NCBI GenBank assembly: GCA_019634575.1
Contig: JAHCAY010000002.1
Location: 358,897 to 422,896, forward strand
Length of the DNA stretch: 64,000 bases
Direction of reading: 5' to 3'
From: Candidatus Didemnitutus sp.
Lineage (GTDB): Bacteria; Verrucomicrobiota; Verrucomicrobiia; Opitutales; Opitutaceae
Shown piece after piece: positions 1-8,668 of the stretch (its first letter is position 1; every line of letters starts with the position of its first letter). The position numbers and the translations under genes were made by a program. The notes below the pieces were generated by a model. The model worked only from the letters and a program-made list of their open reading frames with translations. It had not been told where the DNA came from and did no database searches.

Positions 1-1098
1 GCGCTGGCCGGCATCGCGCTGCTGCCCGCATTTTTCCTCAACCACGCAACGGAGTCCGGCTGGTTCGCGCCCGTGAAAAACTACGCGAACACCTACTACG
101 CATTCTATCTCGAGTATCGCTGGTGGGCCGTGGCCGTGCTGCTGATGCTGCTGTGGTCGTTGCGCGGCGCGCTCCAGGCGCGCTTGCCCGAGGACTGGCG
201 CGTGCGGTTCTCGTTCCTGCCGCTGTCGCTCACCGCCCTGCTCGGCGCGGTGTTCGTCATCCAGATCACCGGCACGAACGCGGGCATGATCGAATCCTCG
301 CGCAACTTCTACGGCACGCTGAAGGTGCGCCCTTACGGGGAACCCGACTCCATTTCCTACAGCTACCTGCTCAGCCACGGCGTCACCACCCACGGCCTGC
401 AACTCGCCCGCCCACCCTACGACAAGTGGGCCACGACCTACTACGGGGCCCACAGCGGCATCGGCCTCGCCCTCGCGCACGCCGAGCCCACGAAAGGCGG
501 ACGCCAGTTCGGCTTCGTCGGCCTCGGCGCGGGCACGCTCGCCGCCTACGGCCTGCCCGGCGACACGTTGCGCATCTACGAAATCAACCCCGCCGTGCTG
601 CGGCTGGCGCGCGAGCGGTTCACCTTCCTCGCCCAAACTCCCGCCGACGTAAAAATCGTCCTCGGCGACGCGCGTCTCTCCATGGAGGACGAGCTCGCGC
701 ACGACGCGCCGCAACACTTCGACGTGCTCGCGCTCGACGCCTTCTCGAGCGATGCGATCCCCGTCCACCTGCTCACCGAGGAAGCGTTCGCCGTCTACCT
801 GAAACACCTGAAACCCGGCGGCGTCATCGCCGTGCATATCTCGAACCGTTACCTCGACCTGCGCCCGGTCGTCGAAGGTCTCGCGAAACACTATCGCCTC
901 CACCTCGCCACGATCTCCGACCACCCGAAGTCCGAGGATTGGTGGCTCTATCGCACCACATGGATGCTGCTCAGCGCCGACGCGACGAAGTTCGCCCACC
1001 GGGATTTCCAGGACGCGATGGACGACCCGTCGGACGCAACCGCCAGGACAATCCTCTGGACCGACGACCGCGCGAGCCTCGCCGGCATCCTGCGCTGA
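1..1098 (+). CDS. Spermidine synthase-like membrane protein, C-terminal part (truncated by window start)
   Basis: The reading frame is open from base 1, so the true start lies upstream. The visible part begins with about three hydrophobic segments (near bases 1-45, 120-165 and 210-265), followed by a class I SAM-type methyltransferase fold. The nucleotide-binding glycine motif GFVGLGAGTL lies near base 512, and DVLALDAFSSDAIPVHLLTEEAF-type residues characteristic of spermine/spermidine synthases lie near base 720. Membrane-anchored (MFS-like) spermidine synthase fusions with this order are common in bacteria. The polyamine product is inferred from the family only; many such fusions have no proven activity. 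The next gene is convergent, and two small hairpins sit between them. Confidence 0.75.
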   Translation, partial: ALAGIALLPAFFLNHATESGWFAPVKNYANTYYAFYLEYRWWAVAVLLMLLWSLRGALQARLPEDWRVRFSFLPLSLTALLGAVFVIQITGTNAGMIESSRNFYGTLKVRPYGEPDSISYSYLLSHGVTTHGLQLARPPYDKWATTYYGAHSGIGLALAHAEPTKGGRQFGFVGLGAGTLAAYGLPGDTLRIYEINPAVLRLARERFTFLAQTPADVKIVLGDARLSMEDELAHDAPQHFDVLALDAFSSDAIPVHLLTEEAFAVYLKHLKPGGVIAVHISNRYLDLRPVVEGLAKHYRLHLATISDHPKSEDWWLYRTTWMLLSADATKFAHRDFQDAMDDPSDATARTILWTDDRASLAGILR

Positions 1099-1140
1099 AC
1101 GCGGCGCAGAAATCGTGGAAAATCGAAGCCGTCTGATTGC

Positions 1141-1206
1141 GTGGCGGAAGCCGTGAGGCTTTCGCCGAACCGCCGCGCGTGGCGAAATTCTCGCGAATTC
1201 CGCTAC
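1141..1206. repeat. Two tandem imperfect hairpins between convergent genes
   Basis: Two hairpins lie side by side. In 1141-1168, GGCGGAAGCC pairs with GGCTTTCGCC across a GTGA tetraloop. In 1179-1206, GTGGCGAAATTC pairs with GAATTCCGCTAC with two mismatches. Both have the outline GTGGCGRAR..YTYCGC. They could serve as a bidirectional terminator, but there is no clear T-tract, so a REP-like repeat is equally possible. Confidence 0.5.
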
Positions 1207-1234
1207 GGCAACAGTCCGCGAGAAAGCACGCGAC

Positions 1235-3460
1235 TCAGGTCTTCGGCGCTTCCGCCGCGGCGGCCGGCTGCGCCGGTGCCGCGGGCGCTGGGCGATCCTG
1301 CCAGAAGTAGCGCGCGTGACCGTTCTCGTCGGCGTGCTTTGTCGCATCCCAGCGGATCCATATCGCCGCGCCCGCCGCGAGCAGGAACGCGCACCAGAAA
1401 ACCGTGAGCCGCTTCCGGCGCGCCGCCGCCTTGTCCTCGTAGGGATCCTCGAGCGACACGCGCGAGCCGGCGGGCTTCTTCGCCATCTCGGTGAGGGCGG
1501 AGCCGAACGGGATGTTGATCTTCACGCGGCCGTTCACGGCCCAGCCGTTGGCCTCGAGCAGCGGCCCGAGCGTGCGCTGGCGGAGCTTCAACCACGCGAT
1601 GGCCATCGACGGCAGCGAGATCACGAGCATCACGCCGACCAGCACGAGCGGCAACTGCCACGGCGCGAGCTTGGCGAGACCGGTCGCGATCGCGCCGAGA
1701 GCGCCCATGATCGCGCCGGCGGCGACGCCCAACGCGGCGACCGTGCCCACGTCGATCTTCTTCGGCGGCGCGCCGTGCGCGGGTGCGTTCTTGTCGACGT
1801 TCGCCGTCTGCTCGGCGGCGGTGGCGAGCTTGGCGCTCGAAGCGGACTCGGCGGCCGCGGCGCGCTTGGCCACCTGCTCCTCGATCATTCGGATGAATTT
1901 CTTGTAGGGCGACCAGAACGCCTGGCTGATGCTGATCGGATTATCGACGATGCTGGTGATCACCGCGTCCCAGTCGTTGCCCGCGCGATCCCAGAACACG
2001 CCGTGGCGGCCGACGAAGAGGTAATCGCTGTCGCCCTGGGTGAAACACGCCGCGATCGCCATCGTCTTCCCCTGCCGCGTGCACGTGCAGTAGGCGATGT
2101 AGGTCTTGCTCATCGCCGCGAGCGGACTCGGGCCGTCGACGCGCACGCACAGCTCCGTGCTGCGGCTGTCGAGATAGAGCGTGCCGGCCTGGAAAATCGC
2201 CCAGCGGTCGCGCGAGTAGAAATCGGCGAAGTTGACGAAATTGTGCAGCAGCGCGCGCAGGTCGCGGTGGTAGCGCGCGAGCCGGTCGACGTCGCTCAAC
2301 GCCTTGAACTGCGGCTCGAGCGCCCTGTCCTTCGCCACGAGCTCGGTGAGCTTCGCGCGGCCGTCGCCGGCGAGGATTTCCTTCAGTCGTGCGAGGCCGA
2401 GCTTCTCCACGGCGCTGCCGCCCTTCGTGCCGAGCCAGGTCTCGTAGCCGGCGAACTGCGCGGTGAGCGCGCTCCACTCTTCCTCGGTGAGTGCGGTTTT
2501 CCCGGTGCCGTGCAACGGGGCGACCGCCGCGCGGTGCAGCGTCGCGAGCGCGGCGGCCCAGGCGGGGTTGACGCCGACGAGCAACGGCAGCGGCTGCGCG
2601 GGCGCGATGCGCGCGAGCGGGAAGCCCGCGACTTCCTCCGCGCCGATCTTCATATCCTTCGCGGCGACCGCGAGGTAGTCCGCCTCGGCGCGGTTCAACG
2701 CGCCGATCGCGCGCGCGTCGAACGCGGCGAGCCGACAGCGGGCGAAATAGTCCTCCACCTTGGCGCGCACGGTGCGGATCGCTCCGACGGCGGCCTCGGT
2801 ATGCTCGCCGAGCACCGCGATCTCCTTGGCGGAGCTCTGGCCGATCCAATCGAGATAGGCGGCGATCGCGGCAAAGAACTCGTCGACTTTTTCGCTCGTG
2901 ACGCCCTGCGCGCCGGTGCGATCGGCGGCGCCGCCGACGGTGGCGAGGATGTCCTTGATCAACGCCTGCACGGCCGCGTCGTCCGTGGCGTCGGGCGGGA
3001 TGACGCCGTCGCCGTTGACCGCGCTGCTGGCGAAAATCTTCGCCGTGTCGCCGGTGTCGGCCGGGGTGATGGCCGCCGCGGCGGACTGGCCGAGGTTCGC
3101 AAGGATGCGCCGCGCCGACCCGAGCAGCGCCTGCCCGTCCGGTGTCGCGTCGTTGATGCCCGCCAACGGCAGCGCGGCCGCGCCCTGGAGGAGCGCCGCC
3201 GGGTCTTTCAGGCGAGCGGAGGCCCATTGCACCGCCGCGAGCAATTCGGGCACGCGGATGCGGCCGTCGCCATCGGTGTCGATGAGCGCGAGCGTCTTCT
3301 CGTCGAGTTCGAGTCCCTTCACCGGGCAGCTCAGCGCAACCCAGAGTTTCGGGTCGAGCTCCGCGAGGCGCTGGAGGTCGGCGGCGGTTTCGAGGGCGAC
3401 TTGGTCGAGTCCGCCGGTGCGGAAGAATTTCCAGCTGTGGGGCGCGGGGGCGTTTTCCAT
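1235..3460 (-). CDS. EF-hand domain-containing membrane protein of unknown function
   Basis: A 741-residue protein. The start is placed at the ATG beginning MENAPAPHSWKFF, because the in-frame extension upstream is low-quality shadow sequence. An EF-hand loop, DTDGDGRIRVPEL, lies near residues 49-61, and a weaker NGDGVIPPD loop lies near residue 150, which suggests calcium binding. The long middle part is soluble and mostly helical. The C-terminal quarter has two adjacent membrane segments (VGTVAALGVAAGAIMGALG, then LPLVLVGVMLVISLPSMAIAW) and a third (VFWCAFLLAAGAAIWI), ending in an Ala/Pro-rich tail. It looks like a conserved protein of Verrucomicrobia/Planctomycetes-type genomes with no assigned function. 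It is divergent from the universal stress gene. Confidence 0.75.
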   Translation of the reverse strand: MENAPAPHSWKFFRTGGLDQVALETAADLQRLAELDPKLWVALSCPVKGLELDEKTLALIDTDGDGRIRVPELLAAVQWASARLKDPAALLQGAAALPLAGINDATPDGQALLGSARRILANLGQSAAAAITPADTGDTAKIFASSAVNGDGVIPPDATDDAAVQALIKDILATVGGAADRTGAQGVTSEKVDEFFAAIAAYLDWIGQSSAKEIAVLGEHTEAAVGAIRTVRAKVEDYFARCRLAAFDARAIGALNRAEADYLAVAAKDMKIGAEEVAGFPLARIAPAQPLPLLVGVNPAWAAALATLHRAAVAPLHGTGKTALTEEEWSALTAQFAGYETWLGTKGGSAVEKLGLARLKEILAGDGRAKLTELVAKDRALEPQFKALSDVDRLARYHRDLRALLHNFVNFADFYSRDRWAIFQAGTLYLDSRSTELCVRVDGPSPLAAMSKTYIAYCTCTRQGKTMAIAACFTQGDSDYLFVGRHGVFWDRAGNDWDAVITSIVDNPISISQAFWSPYKKFIRMIEEQVAKRAAAAESASSAKLATAAEQTANVDKNAPAHGAPPKKIDVGTVAALGVAAGAIMGALGAIATGLAKLAPWQLPLVLVGVMLVISLPSMAIAWLKLRQRTLGPLLEANGWAVNGRVKINIPFGSALTEMAKKPAGSRVSLEDPYEDKAAARRKRLTVFWCAFLLAAGAAIWIRWDATKHADENGHARYFWQDRPAPAAPAQPAAAAEAPKT

Positions 3461-3627
3461 GGGCGTCGGTGTGTGTCCGGGGAGTTTCCGCGCGGCGGCG
3501 CGGTTGGCAAACGCGAAGCGGCGCGGCGCACCCGGACGCGGCTCGGGGAATCTACCTCGTCTCCCTATCGCACATCCCACCGCAAAATCTGCGGTGCGAA
3601 AGCGCGCCGACGGGAGGATAATAGGGC

Positions 3628-4065
3628 ATGAAAACATTCCTCGTCCCAATCGATTTCTCCGCGGTGACCGAGGAAGTGATCGACACCGCGGTGAGCTTTG
3701 CCCGGGCGTTCGAGGGCAAGGTCGCGTTGATCCACGTCGTGCAACCGCCGGTCGTGACCAGCGAGTTCGCGCTGCCGGTGGAGGTGCTGCAGGAGGCCGT
3801 CGCGTCCGGCGAGCGCGCCGCCAAGGCCAAGCTCGACACCTATGCGGAGATGTTCCGCACCGCCGGCATCGCCTGCGAGGCCAAGGTCAATCACGGCCCG
3901 CCGGTCACGATGATCCGCGAGGAGGCCGAGCGCGTGGCGGCCGACTACATCATCATGGGGTCGCACGGACACGGGAAACTCTATGACTTCCTCGTCGGCA
4001 GCACGGCCAGCGGCGTGATGAAGAAGGCCGACTGCGGCATCGTGATCGTGCCGCACAAAGAGTAA
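3628..4065 (+). CDS. Universal stress protein, UspA family
   Basis: A 145-residue single Usp domain, the usual length. It opens with MKTFLVPIDFSAVTEEVID, the standard first strand and ATP-loop region. It ends with GSHGHGKLYDFLVGSTASGVM and IVIVPHKE, matching the G-2x-G-9x-G-(S/T) nucleotide-binding signature of ATP-binding family members. It is a cytoplasmic stress-response protein whose exact role cannot be read from sequence. It stands alone after a short divergent spacer. Confidence 0.93.
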   Translation: MKTFLVPIDFSAVTEEVIDTAVSFARAFEGKVALIHVVQPPVVTSEFALPVEVLQEAVASGERAAKAKLDTYAEMFRTAGIACEAKVNHGPPVTMIREEAERVAADYIIMGSHGHGKLYDFLVGSTASGVMKKADCGIVIVPHKE

Positions 4066-4147
4066 CCGAGCGCGGACCGGCGTCGCGTAGCGGTGCGATC
4101 CTCACGCAGGGCGGCGAGTCCCTTCGCCGCCGCCGCGCCGTTCAGCT

Positions 4148-4225
4148 TGTCATCGTGAGAGGCGCGTAAACGCACCGTGGCGATCCAGCGGGATTGTTTC
4201 GTCGCCATGCTCCTCGCAATGACAG
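4148..4225. repeat. Palindromic GTCATYG...CGATCCAGCGG repeat, copy 1
   Basis: A 78-bp element that begins TGTCATCGTGAG, contains GTGGCGATCCAGCGGGATTG and ends CTCCTCGCAATGACAG, with the two ends complementary. A second copy lies at 58432-58507 with the same order of blocks. It sits in the 311-bp gap (4066-4376) between the Usp and esterase genes, in which I see nothing else recognisable. Confidence 0.75.
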
Positions 4226-4376
4226 GCACGAGTCATGGTCCTTCAGGGCGGCATCTGCGCCGCGTGCGGACTTGCGCGGCGCGGTCCGGTGGGCTTGGTT
4301 GACGTGTCCGCTCGGGCCAGCGGACGCCCACCTCCCGTCACCTCGTCACCGACGCGCTCGCGCGTCGCCGCACCGC

Positions 4377-5108
4377 ATGCATCGCGAAATTCACACCTGG
4401 CACTCGCCACGCCTCGACAAGAACATGGAAGTCGCCGTCTACGGCCACTACGGCTTCGCGCTCCTGATGTTTCCCACCGCCGCCGCGGACTTCCTCGAAT
4501 ACGAGCGCTTCCACGTCATCGAGTCCATCGCGCCCTGGATCGACGGCGGCAAAGTGAAGGTCTTTTCGATCAACTCGATCAACAGCGAGAGCTGGCTCAA
4601 CCGCCACATGCAGCCGCGCACGAAGGCGATCCGCCACCAGCAGTTCAACGCCTACGTGGCCGAGGAAGTCGTGCCGTTCATCCACGCCCATTGCCGCAGC
4701 CGCGTGTCGATCATCACCGCGGGCGCATCGTTCGGCGCGCTCCACAGCGCGAACACCCTCTTCCGCCGCCCCGACCTCATCGACGGCTGCATCGCCATGA
4801 GTGGCGCCTACGACCTCAAGGACTACACCGACGGCTATTGGGACGAGGACGTCTACTTCAACTCGCCGCTCGATTACCTGCCGAAACTCGACGACGAGGC
4901 CATCCTCGCGCAGCTCCGCGCGAAGAAGCACATCCACTTCGTCGGCGGCCGCGGTGCCTACGAAGCCCCCGAGTCCGCCGAAGCCATCGGTCGCGTCCTC
5001 GCCAGCAAGGGCATCCCGCACGAGATCGACCTCTGGGGCCCCGACGTGAACCACGACTGGCCCTGGTGGCGGAAAATGCTGCCGCATTATCTGGGGACGA
5101 GATTTTGA
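4377..5108 (+). CDS. Putative alpha/beta-hydrolase esterase
   Basis: A 243-residue protein from the ATG reading MHREIHTWHSPRLDKNMEV; the open frame upstream lacks family-like sequence. It resembles the putative-esterase (esterase D/YbbA-type) branch of alpha/beta hydrolases. The nucleophile elbow ITAGASFGALHS places the catalytic serine near residue 118. A late aspartate region and the final histidine in GPDVNHDWPWW complete a plausible triad. There is no signal peptide, so it should be cytoplasmic. The substrate is unknown; relatives cleave small acyl esters. The next small gene starts 2 bases after its stop, so the two may be cotranscribed. Confidence 0.8.
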   Translation: MHREIHTWHSPRLDKNMEVAVYGHYGFALLMFPTAAADFLEYERFHVIESIAPWIDGGKVKVFSINSINSESWLNRHMQPRTKAIRHQQFNAYVAEEVVPFIHAHCRSRVSIITAGASFGALHSANTLFRRPDLIDGCIAMSGAYDLKDYTDGYWDEDVYFNSPLDYLPKLDDEAILAQLRAKKHIHFVGGRGAYEAPESAEAIGRVLASKGIPHEIDLWGPDVNHDWPWWRKMLPHYLGTRF

Positions 5109-5110
5109 CG

Positions 5111-5605
5111 ATGCGCACGATTCTACTTTTATTCGTTCTTAGTCTAGCGGCGCAGGGCAGTGAGTATTCGCGCCATATCAGGTTCGTGGTCGAGCAACTG
5201 CGTCAGATCGAAGACCTGGATCGAAAGCTACCATTTATCGGCGGCGCAGCGGTGGGCTATGCCGGCGAACCAGGAACTTTCTTTCTTCTCTATCCGTTTT
5301 TCGAACATCGTGCATCGCTCGAAGATATCCGAGCGATGCTAGCCGATAAGAGTCCTGCTGTGCGGCTCATGGGAGCAAAACTGGTTCTTCACTCAGACCG
5401 TTTCGGCGATCTCACGAAGCAAGTCGATTTACTGCTGAAGGACGAATCCATCGTGATTCTTGCCGAGTGGGGATGCGTGATTGAACGCGTCTCGGTTGCC
5501 GAGGTGGTCAGGCGCATGAAAGCGGATGTGAATTTCTTAGGGGACAATCCCAAAGACAAAGAACCGATCTCCGTTTCGCCCCCGCCTTTTGAACCGAAAA
5601 AATAG
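5111..5605 (+). CDS. Small exported protein of unknown function
   Basis: A 164-residue protein whose ATG lies just after the esterase stop. Residues 1-16 (MRTILLLFVLSLAAQG) form a short signal peptide. The rest is helical, with a HEAT-like stretch (DIRAMLADKSPAVRLMGAKLVLHSD) and a proline-rich C-terminus, SVSPPPFEPKK. Codon use is visibly less GC-rich than both neighbours, with A/T-ending codons such as ATT, CTA and TTA frequent, hinting at recent acquisition. I do not recognise a family. Its close spacing to the esterase suggests cotranscription. Confidence 0.6.
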   Translation: MRTILLLFVLSLAAQGSEYSRHIRFVVEQLRQIEDLDRKLPFIGGAAVGYAGEPGTFFLLYPFFEHRASLEDIRAMLADKSPAVRLMGAKLVLHSDRFGDLTKQVDLLLKDESIVILAEWGCVIERVSVAEVVRRMKADVNFLGDNPKDKEPISVSPPPFEPKK

Positions 5606-5624
5606 ACTCGAGTGGGGCCGTCGG

Positions 5625-5674
5625 GACGGCGGCACCCACCTTGCGCTTCCGTGTATTCCGTGTGTTCCGTGGGC
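5625..5674. repeat. Composite intergenic repeat with CTTCCGTGTATTCCGTG module
   Basis: Bases 5646-5674 match 14972-15000 over 29 bp with a single difference, and form the complement of the outer left arm near 14747. The preceding GGGACGGCGGC block resembles, in reverse complement, the repeats at 22856 and 55959. It lies between convergent genes. Confidence 0.65.
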
Positions 5675-5699
5675 TGATCGCCTGGCCTGACCCGCCGCC

Positions 5700-7265
5700 T
5701 CAGTCCCCGAACTTGATCCCCTGCGCGAGCGGGAGGGCGTTGGAGTAGTTCACGGTGACCGTCTGGCGGCGCATGTAGGCTTTCCAGCTGTCGCTGCCGC
5801 TCTCGCGGCCGCCGCCGGTTTCCTTTTCGCCGCCGAACGCGCCGCCGATTTCCGCGCCGCTCGTGCCGATGTTCACGTTGGCGATGCCGCAATCGCTGCC
5901 GCGCGCGCTGAGGAATTCCTCGGCCTCGCGCAGGTCGGTCGTGAAGATCGCGGAGCTCAGGCCCTGCGGCACGCCGTTCTGCAGCTCGATCGCCTCGGCG
6001 AGCGTGCGATAGCTCGTCACGTAGAGGATCGGAGCAAACGTCTCGTGCTGCACCACCGGCCAGTCGTTGCGCGCCTCGATGATGCAGGGCGCAACGTAGT
6101 TGCCGCCGGGATACTCCTTGCCGGTCAGTCGCCCGCCGCCGCAGAGCACCTTGCCGCCGGCCTTCTTCGCCTCGGCAATCGCAGTCTGCATCGCCTGCAC
6201 GGCGAGCGCGTCGACGAGCGGACCGACGAGCGTGCCGGACTTCAACGGACTGCCGATCGGCAACGATTCGTAAGCGGCGACAAGCGACGCCACGAACTCC
6301 TCTTTAATGGACTCGTGCACGATGATGCGGCGCGTCGTGGTGCAACGCTGGCCGGCCGTGCCGACCGCACCGAAGAGGATCGCGCGCTTCGCGAGCTTCA
6401 GGTCGGCGGAGGGCGCGACGATGATCGCATTGTTACCGCCGAGTTCGAGGATGGTGCGGCCGAAGCGCTTCGCGACGACTTCGCCGACGCGCTTGCCCAT
6501 GCGCGTGGAGCCGGTCGCGGAGACGAGCGGCACGCGGCGGTCGTTGGTCATGAGTTCGCCGATGCTCGGGCCGTCGCCGATCACGAGCGCGAAGATCGCC
6601 GGGTCGATGCCGTTGGCGCGGCAGACTTTCTCGGCGATCTTGATGCACGCGATGGCGGTGAGCGGCGTTTTCTCGGAAGGTTTCCAGATCGTGGCATCGC
6701 CGCACGCGGCGGCGAGCGCGCTGTTCCAGCACCAGACGGCGACGGGAAAGTTGAAGGCCGAGATGATGCCGACGACGCCGAGCGGGTGCCACGTCTCGCG
6801 CATGTGGTGGCCCGGGCGCTCGGACGCGATCGTGAGGCCGAAGAGCTGGCGCGAGAGGCCGACGGCGTAGTCGCAGATGTCGATCATCTCCTGCACCTCG
6901 CCCTCGCCCTCGGCGAGGATCTTGCCGGCTTCGAGCGAAACGAGGCGGCCGAGCTCGGGCTTCAGCTCGCGCAGGGCGTTGCCGTATTGGCGGACGATCT
7001 CGCCGCGCTTCGGCGCCGGCAGGTCGCGCCACGCGAGGAAGGCCTTCTGCGCGGCGGCGACCGCGCGCTCGTAGTCGGCGGGCGTCGCCTGCTTCACGCG
7101 GCCGACGATCGTGCCGTCGATTGGCGAGCGTTTCTCAAGGATCTCACCCGCGCCGCCCCACTCGCCCCAGAACGCGCCGGAGTTGGCGGCCTTGGCGGAG
7201 AGCCCGAGCTTCGGGAAGATGGTTTTGACGGTGGTGGAAACGGAAGGTGCAGAGGCGGTGGCCAT
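5700..7265 (-). CDS. ALDH7-type aldehyde dehydrogenase (alpha-aminoadipic semialdehyde / piperideine-6-carboxylate dehydrogenase)
   Basis: A 521-residue NAD(P)-dependent aldehyde dehydrogenase of the antiquitin (ALDH7A1) branch. The general base glutamate lies in ILELGGNN (about Glu274) and the catalytic cysteine in GTAGQRCTTTRR (about Cys308). PLGVVGIISAFNFPVAVW and WKPSEKTPLTA are typical of this branch. ALDH7 enzymes oxidise alpha-aminoadipic semialdehyde, formed from lysine, to alpha-aminoadipate. The upstream same-strand gene is a saccharopine dehydrogenase-family enzyme that can supply this substrate, so the pair looks like a lysine-degradation unit. The 109-bp gap between them contains a strong palindrome that could form a hairpin in the transcript. 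Confidence 0.88.
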   Translation of the reverse strand: MATASAPSVSTTVKTIFPKLGLSAKAANSGAFWGEWGGAGEILEKRSPIDGTIVGRVKQATPADYERAVAAAQKAFLAWRDLPAPKRGEIVRQYGNALRELKPELGRLVSLEAGKILAEGEGEVQEMIDICDYAVGLSRQLFGLTIASERPGHHMRETWHPLGVVGIISAFNFPVAVWCWNSALAAACGDATIWKPSEKTPLTAIACIKIAEKVCRANGIDPAIFALVIGDGPSIGELMTNDRRVPLVSATGSTRMGKRVGEVVAKRFGRTILELGGNNAIIVAPSADLKLAKRAILFGAVGTAGQRCTTTRRIIVHESIKEEFVASLVAAYESLPIGSPLKSGTLVGPLVDALAVQAMQTAIAEAKKAGGKVLCGGGRLTGKEYPGGNYVAPCIIEARNDWPVVQHETFAPILYVTSYRTLAEAIELQNGVPQGLSSAIFTTDLREAEEFLSARGSDCGIANVNIGTSGAEIGGAFGGEKETGGGRESGSDSWKAYMRRQTVTVNYSNALPLAQGIKFGD

Positions 7266-7290
7266 GGAAGATGCGGGACTAATTCAATTT

Positions 7291-7362
7291 AACACAGAGG
7301 ACGCAGAGAACACAGAGAAGCGCAAATCCGAGACCTCCGTGGTCTCTGCGTCCTCTGTGTTT
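7291..7362. repeat. Long inverted repeat (ACACAGAGGACGCAGAG family) between two lysine genes
   Basis: The left arm at 7291-7317 (AACACAGAGGACGCAGAG...) pairs with the right arm at 7335-7362 (...CTCTGCGTCCTCTGTGTTT). The core 20 bp match perfectly and mismatches occur only toward the loop. It fills most of the gap between two same-strand genes and would make a stable transcript hairpin. There is no T-run in the minus-strand direction, so a terminator role is doubtful. Confidence 0.8.
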
Positions 7363-7374
7363 AAAGAACTGGAA

Positions 7375-8448
7375 TTACTTGCCGTAGACTTTGCCACCCC
7401 ACTGGGTGGCGAGGAAATCCTTCAGCGAAACGGATTCCTGCTTCACGAAGCCGGGACCGAGTTTCTTCTTCGCGAAGAGCTCGAGCACGCCGACGATGCC
7501 GGCGGCGGTGGTGAGCTGGATGGCGTTGAGCTTCCGCCCCTGCACGACGTCGCCGTAGAGTTTCTTGATGAAGCTGCGCTGCTTCAACGCGCCGTGCGCG
7601 TCGCGGCCGACGACGTTGACGTAGAACACCACGACGTCGTTCTCCGTGAGCGGCACTTCCTGGTCGAAGATCTGCGTCACGAGTTCCTGGCGCGGCGCGA
7701 GGTTCAGGTCGTGCAGGAGAAACTTCATCAGGTCGCGATGGCCGGGGTAGCGCATCGTCTTGTAGTTCAGCTCCTGCACCTTGCCGGCGAAGGTCTCGCA
7801 CATCGTCGCGACGCCGCCGGAGGTGTTGAACGCCTCGTATTCCGTGCCGTCGATCGTGATGCGCTCCATGCCGTCGAGCGGCATCGTGGTGACGTGCTTG
7901 CCGCCGAAGAGCGCCTCGCCGACCTGGCAGTATTCGTTGATCAGGCCCGCGGTGCTCCAGCTGAGGTAATACTTCATCTGGTTGCTCGCGTCGCCCGGCA
8001 ACGCGCCGACGCGCATCTCGCACAGACGCACCTGTTCGAGCGACGAGGCGAGCGAGCCGCCCACGATGTTGATCGCGCCGGGGGCGAGGCCGCATTGCGG
8101 CATGAAGGTCGCCTTCGATTTCTTCGCCAGCTCGCGGATGAAGTTCGTCGTCTCGACGTCTTCGGTCAGGTCGAAGTAGCTCACGCCGGCCTTCGCGCAG
8201 GCGGAAGCGATCGTCTTGTTGAGGAAATACGGCGCGGCGCTCACGACGGCGTCGACGCTCTTCACGAACGCGGCGAGTTGGACGCCGTCCTTCACGTCGA
8301 CGTGCTTGAACTTCGCCTTCTTCAGGCCGCTCAGGTCGATGTTCTCGCGGGCGTCGGCGAGGACGATGCCCGAGCAGAATTTGCAGGATTCGAGGAGGGT
8401 GGCGATGGTGGCACCGACTTTGCCGGCACCGACGATTCCGATCTTCAT
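7375..8448 (-). CDS. Saccharopine dehydrogenase-family protein (saccharopine or lysine 6-dehydrogenase)
   Basis: A 357-residue protein beginning MKIGIVGAGKVGATIATLL, a clean N-terminal NAD(P) Rossmann motif GxGxxG. The rest matches the saccharopine dehydrogenase C-terminal region (for example MPQCGLAPGAINIVGG). The single-domain length near 360 fits both bacterial saccharopine dehydrogenases and lysine 6-dehydrogenases. Either activity would yield alpha-aminoadipic semialdehyde or its cyclic form, the substrate of the ALDH7 enzyme encoded just downstream. The choice between the two activities is not decided by sequence alone. It is divergent from the FAD/Fe-S dehydrogenase with a 220-bp spacer. 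Confidence 0.85.
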   Translation of the reverse strand: MKIGIVGAGKVGATIATLLESCKFCSGIVLADARENIDLSGLKKAKFKHVDVKDGVQLAAFVKSVDAVVSAAPYFLNKTIASACAKAGVSYFDLTEDVETTNFIRELAKKSKATFMPQCGLAPGAINIVGGSLASSLEQVRLCEMRVGALPGDASNQMKYYLSWSTAGLINEYCQVGEALFGGKHVTTMPLDGMERITIDGTEYEAFNTSGGVATMCETFAGKVQELNYKTMRYPGHRDLMKFLLHDLNLAPRQELVTQIFDQEVPLTENDVVVFYVNVVGRDAHGALKQRSFIKKLYGDVVQGRKLNAIQLTTAAGIVGVLELFAKKKLGPGFVKQESVSLKDFLATQWGGKVYGK

Positions 8449-8668
8449 TTGCGTGTGAGGAGGGAAAAATCCGGCACGACACGCGGGAGGCGTGCCGGGC
8501 GGAATTTCGGGGTTCGTGTTGGCGCGAGTTAACTGGCGCCGCGTGCGCTATCCAAGCCGTTTCGCCTTCGCCTTTCGGTCATTAAGGCGCGTGCGGGCGC
8601 GTTAAGACAGATTTGTCCCGGCGCGTTCTCGCCAACGCGCGCGCGCTCGTCTACGACTCGCGACCTTC

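Noticed and set aside
1316..3631. Long plus-strand open frame antisense to the EF-hand protein
   Set aside because: The translation is Arg/Gly/Asp-rich without motifs, whereas the minus strand has an EF-hand and membrane helices.
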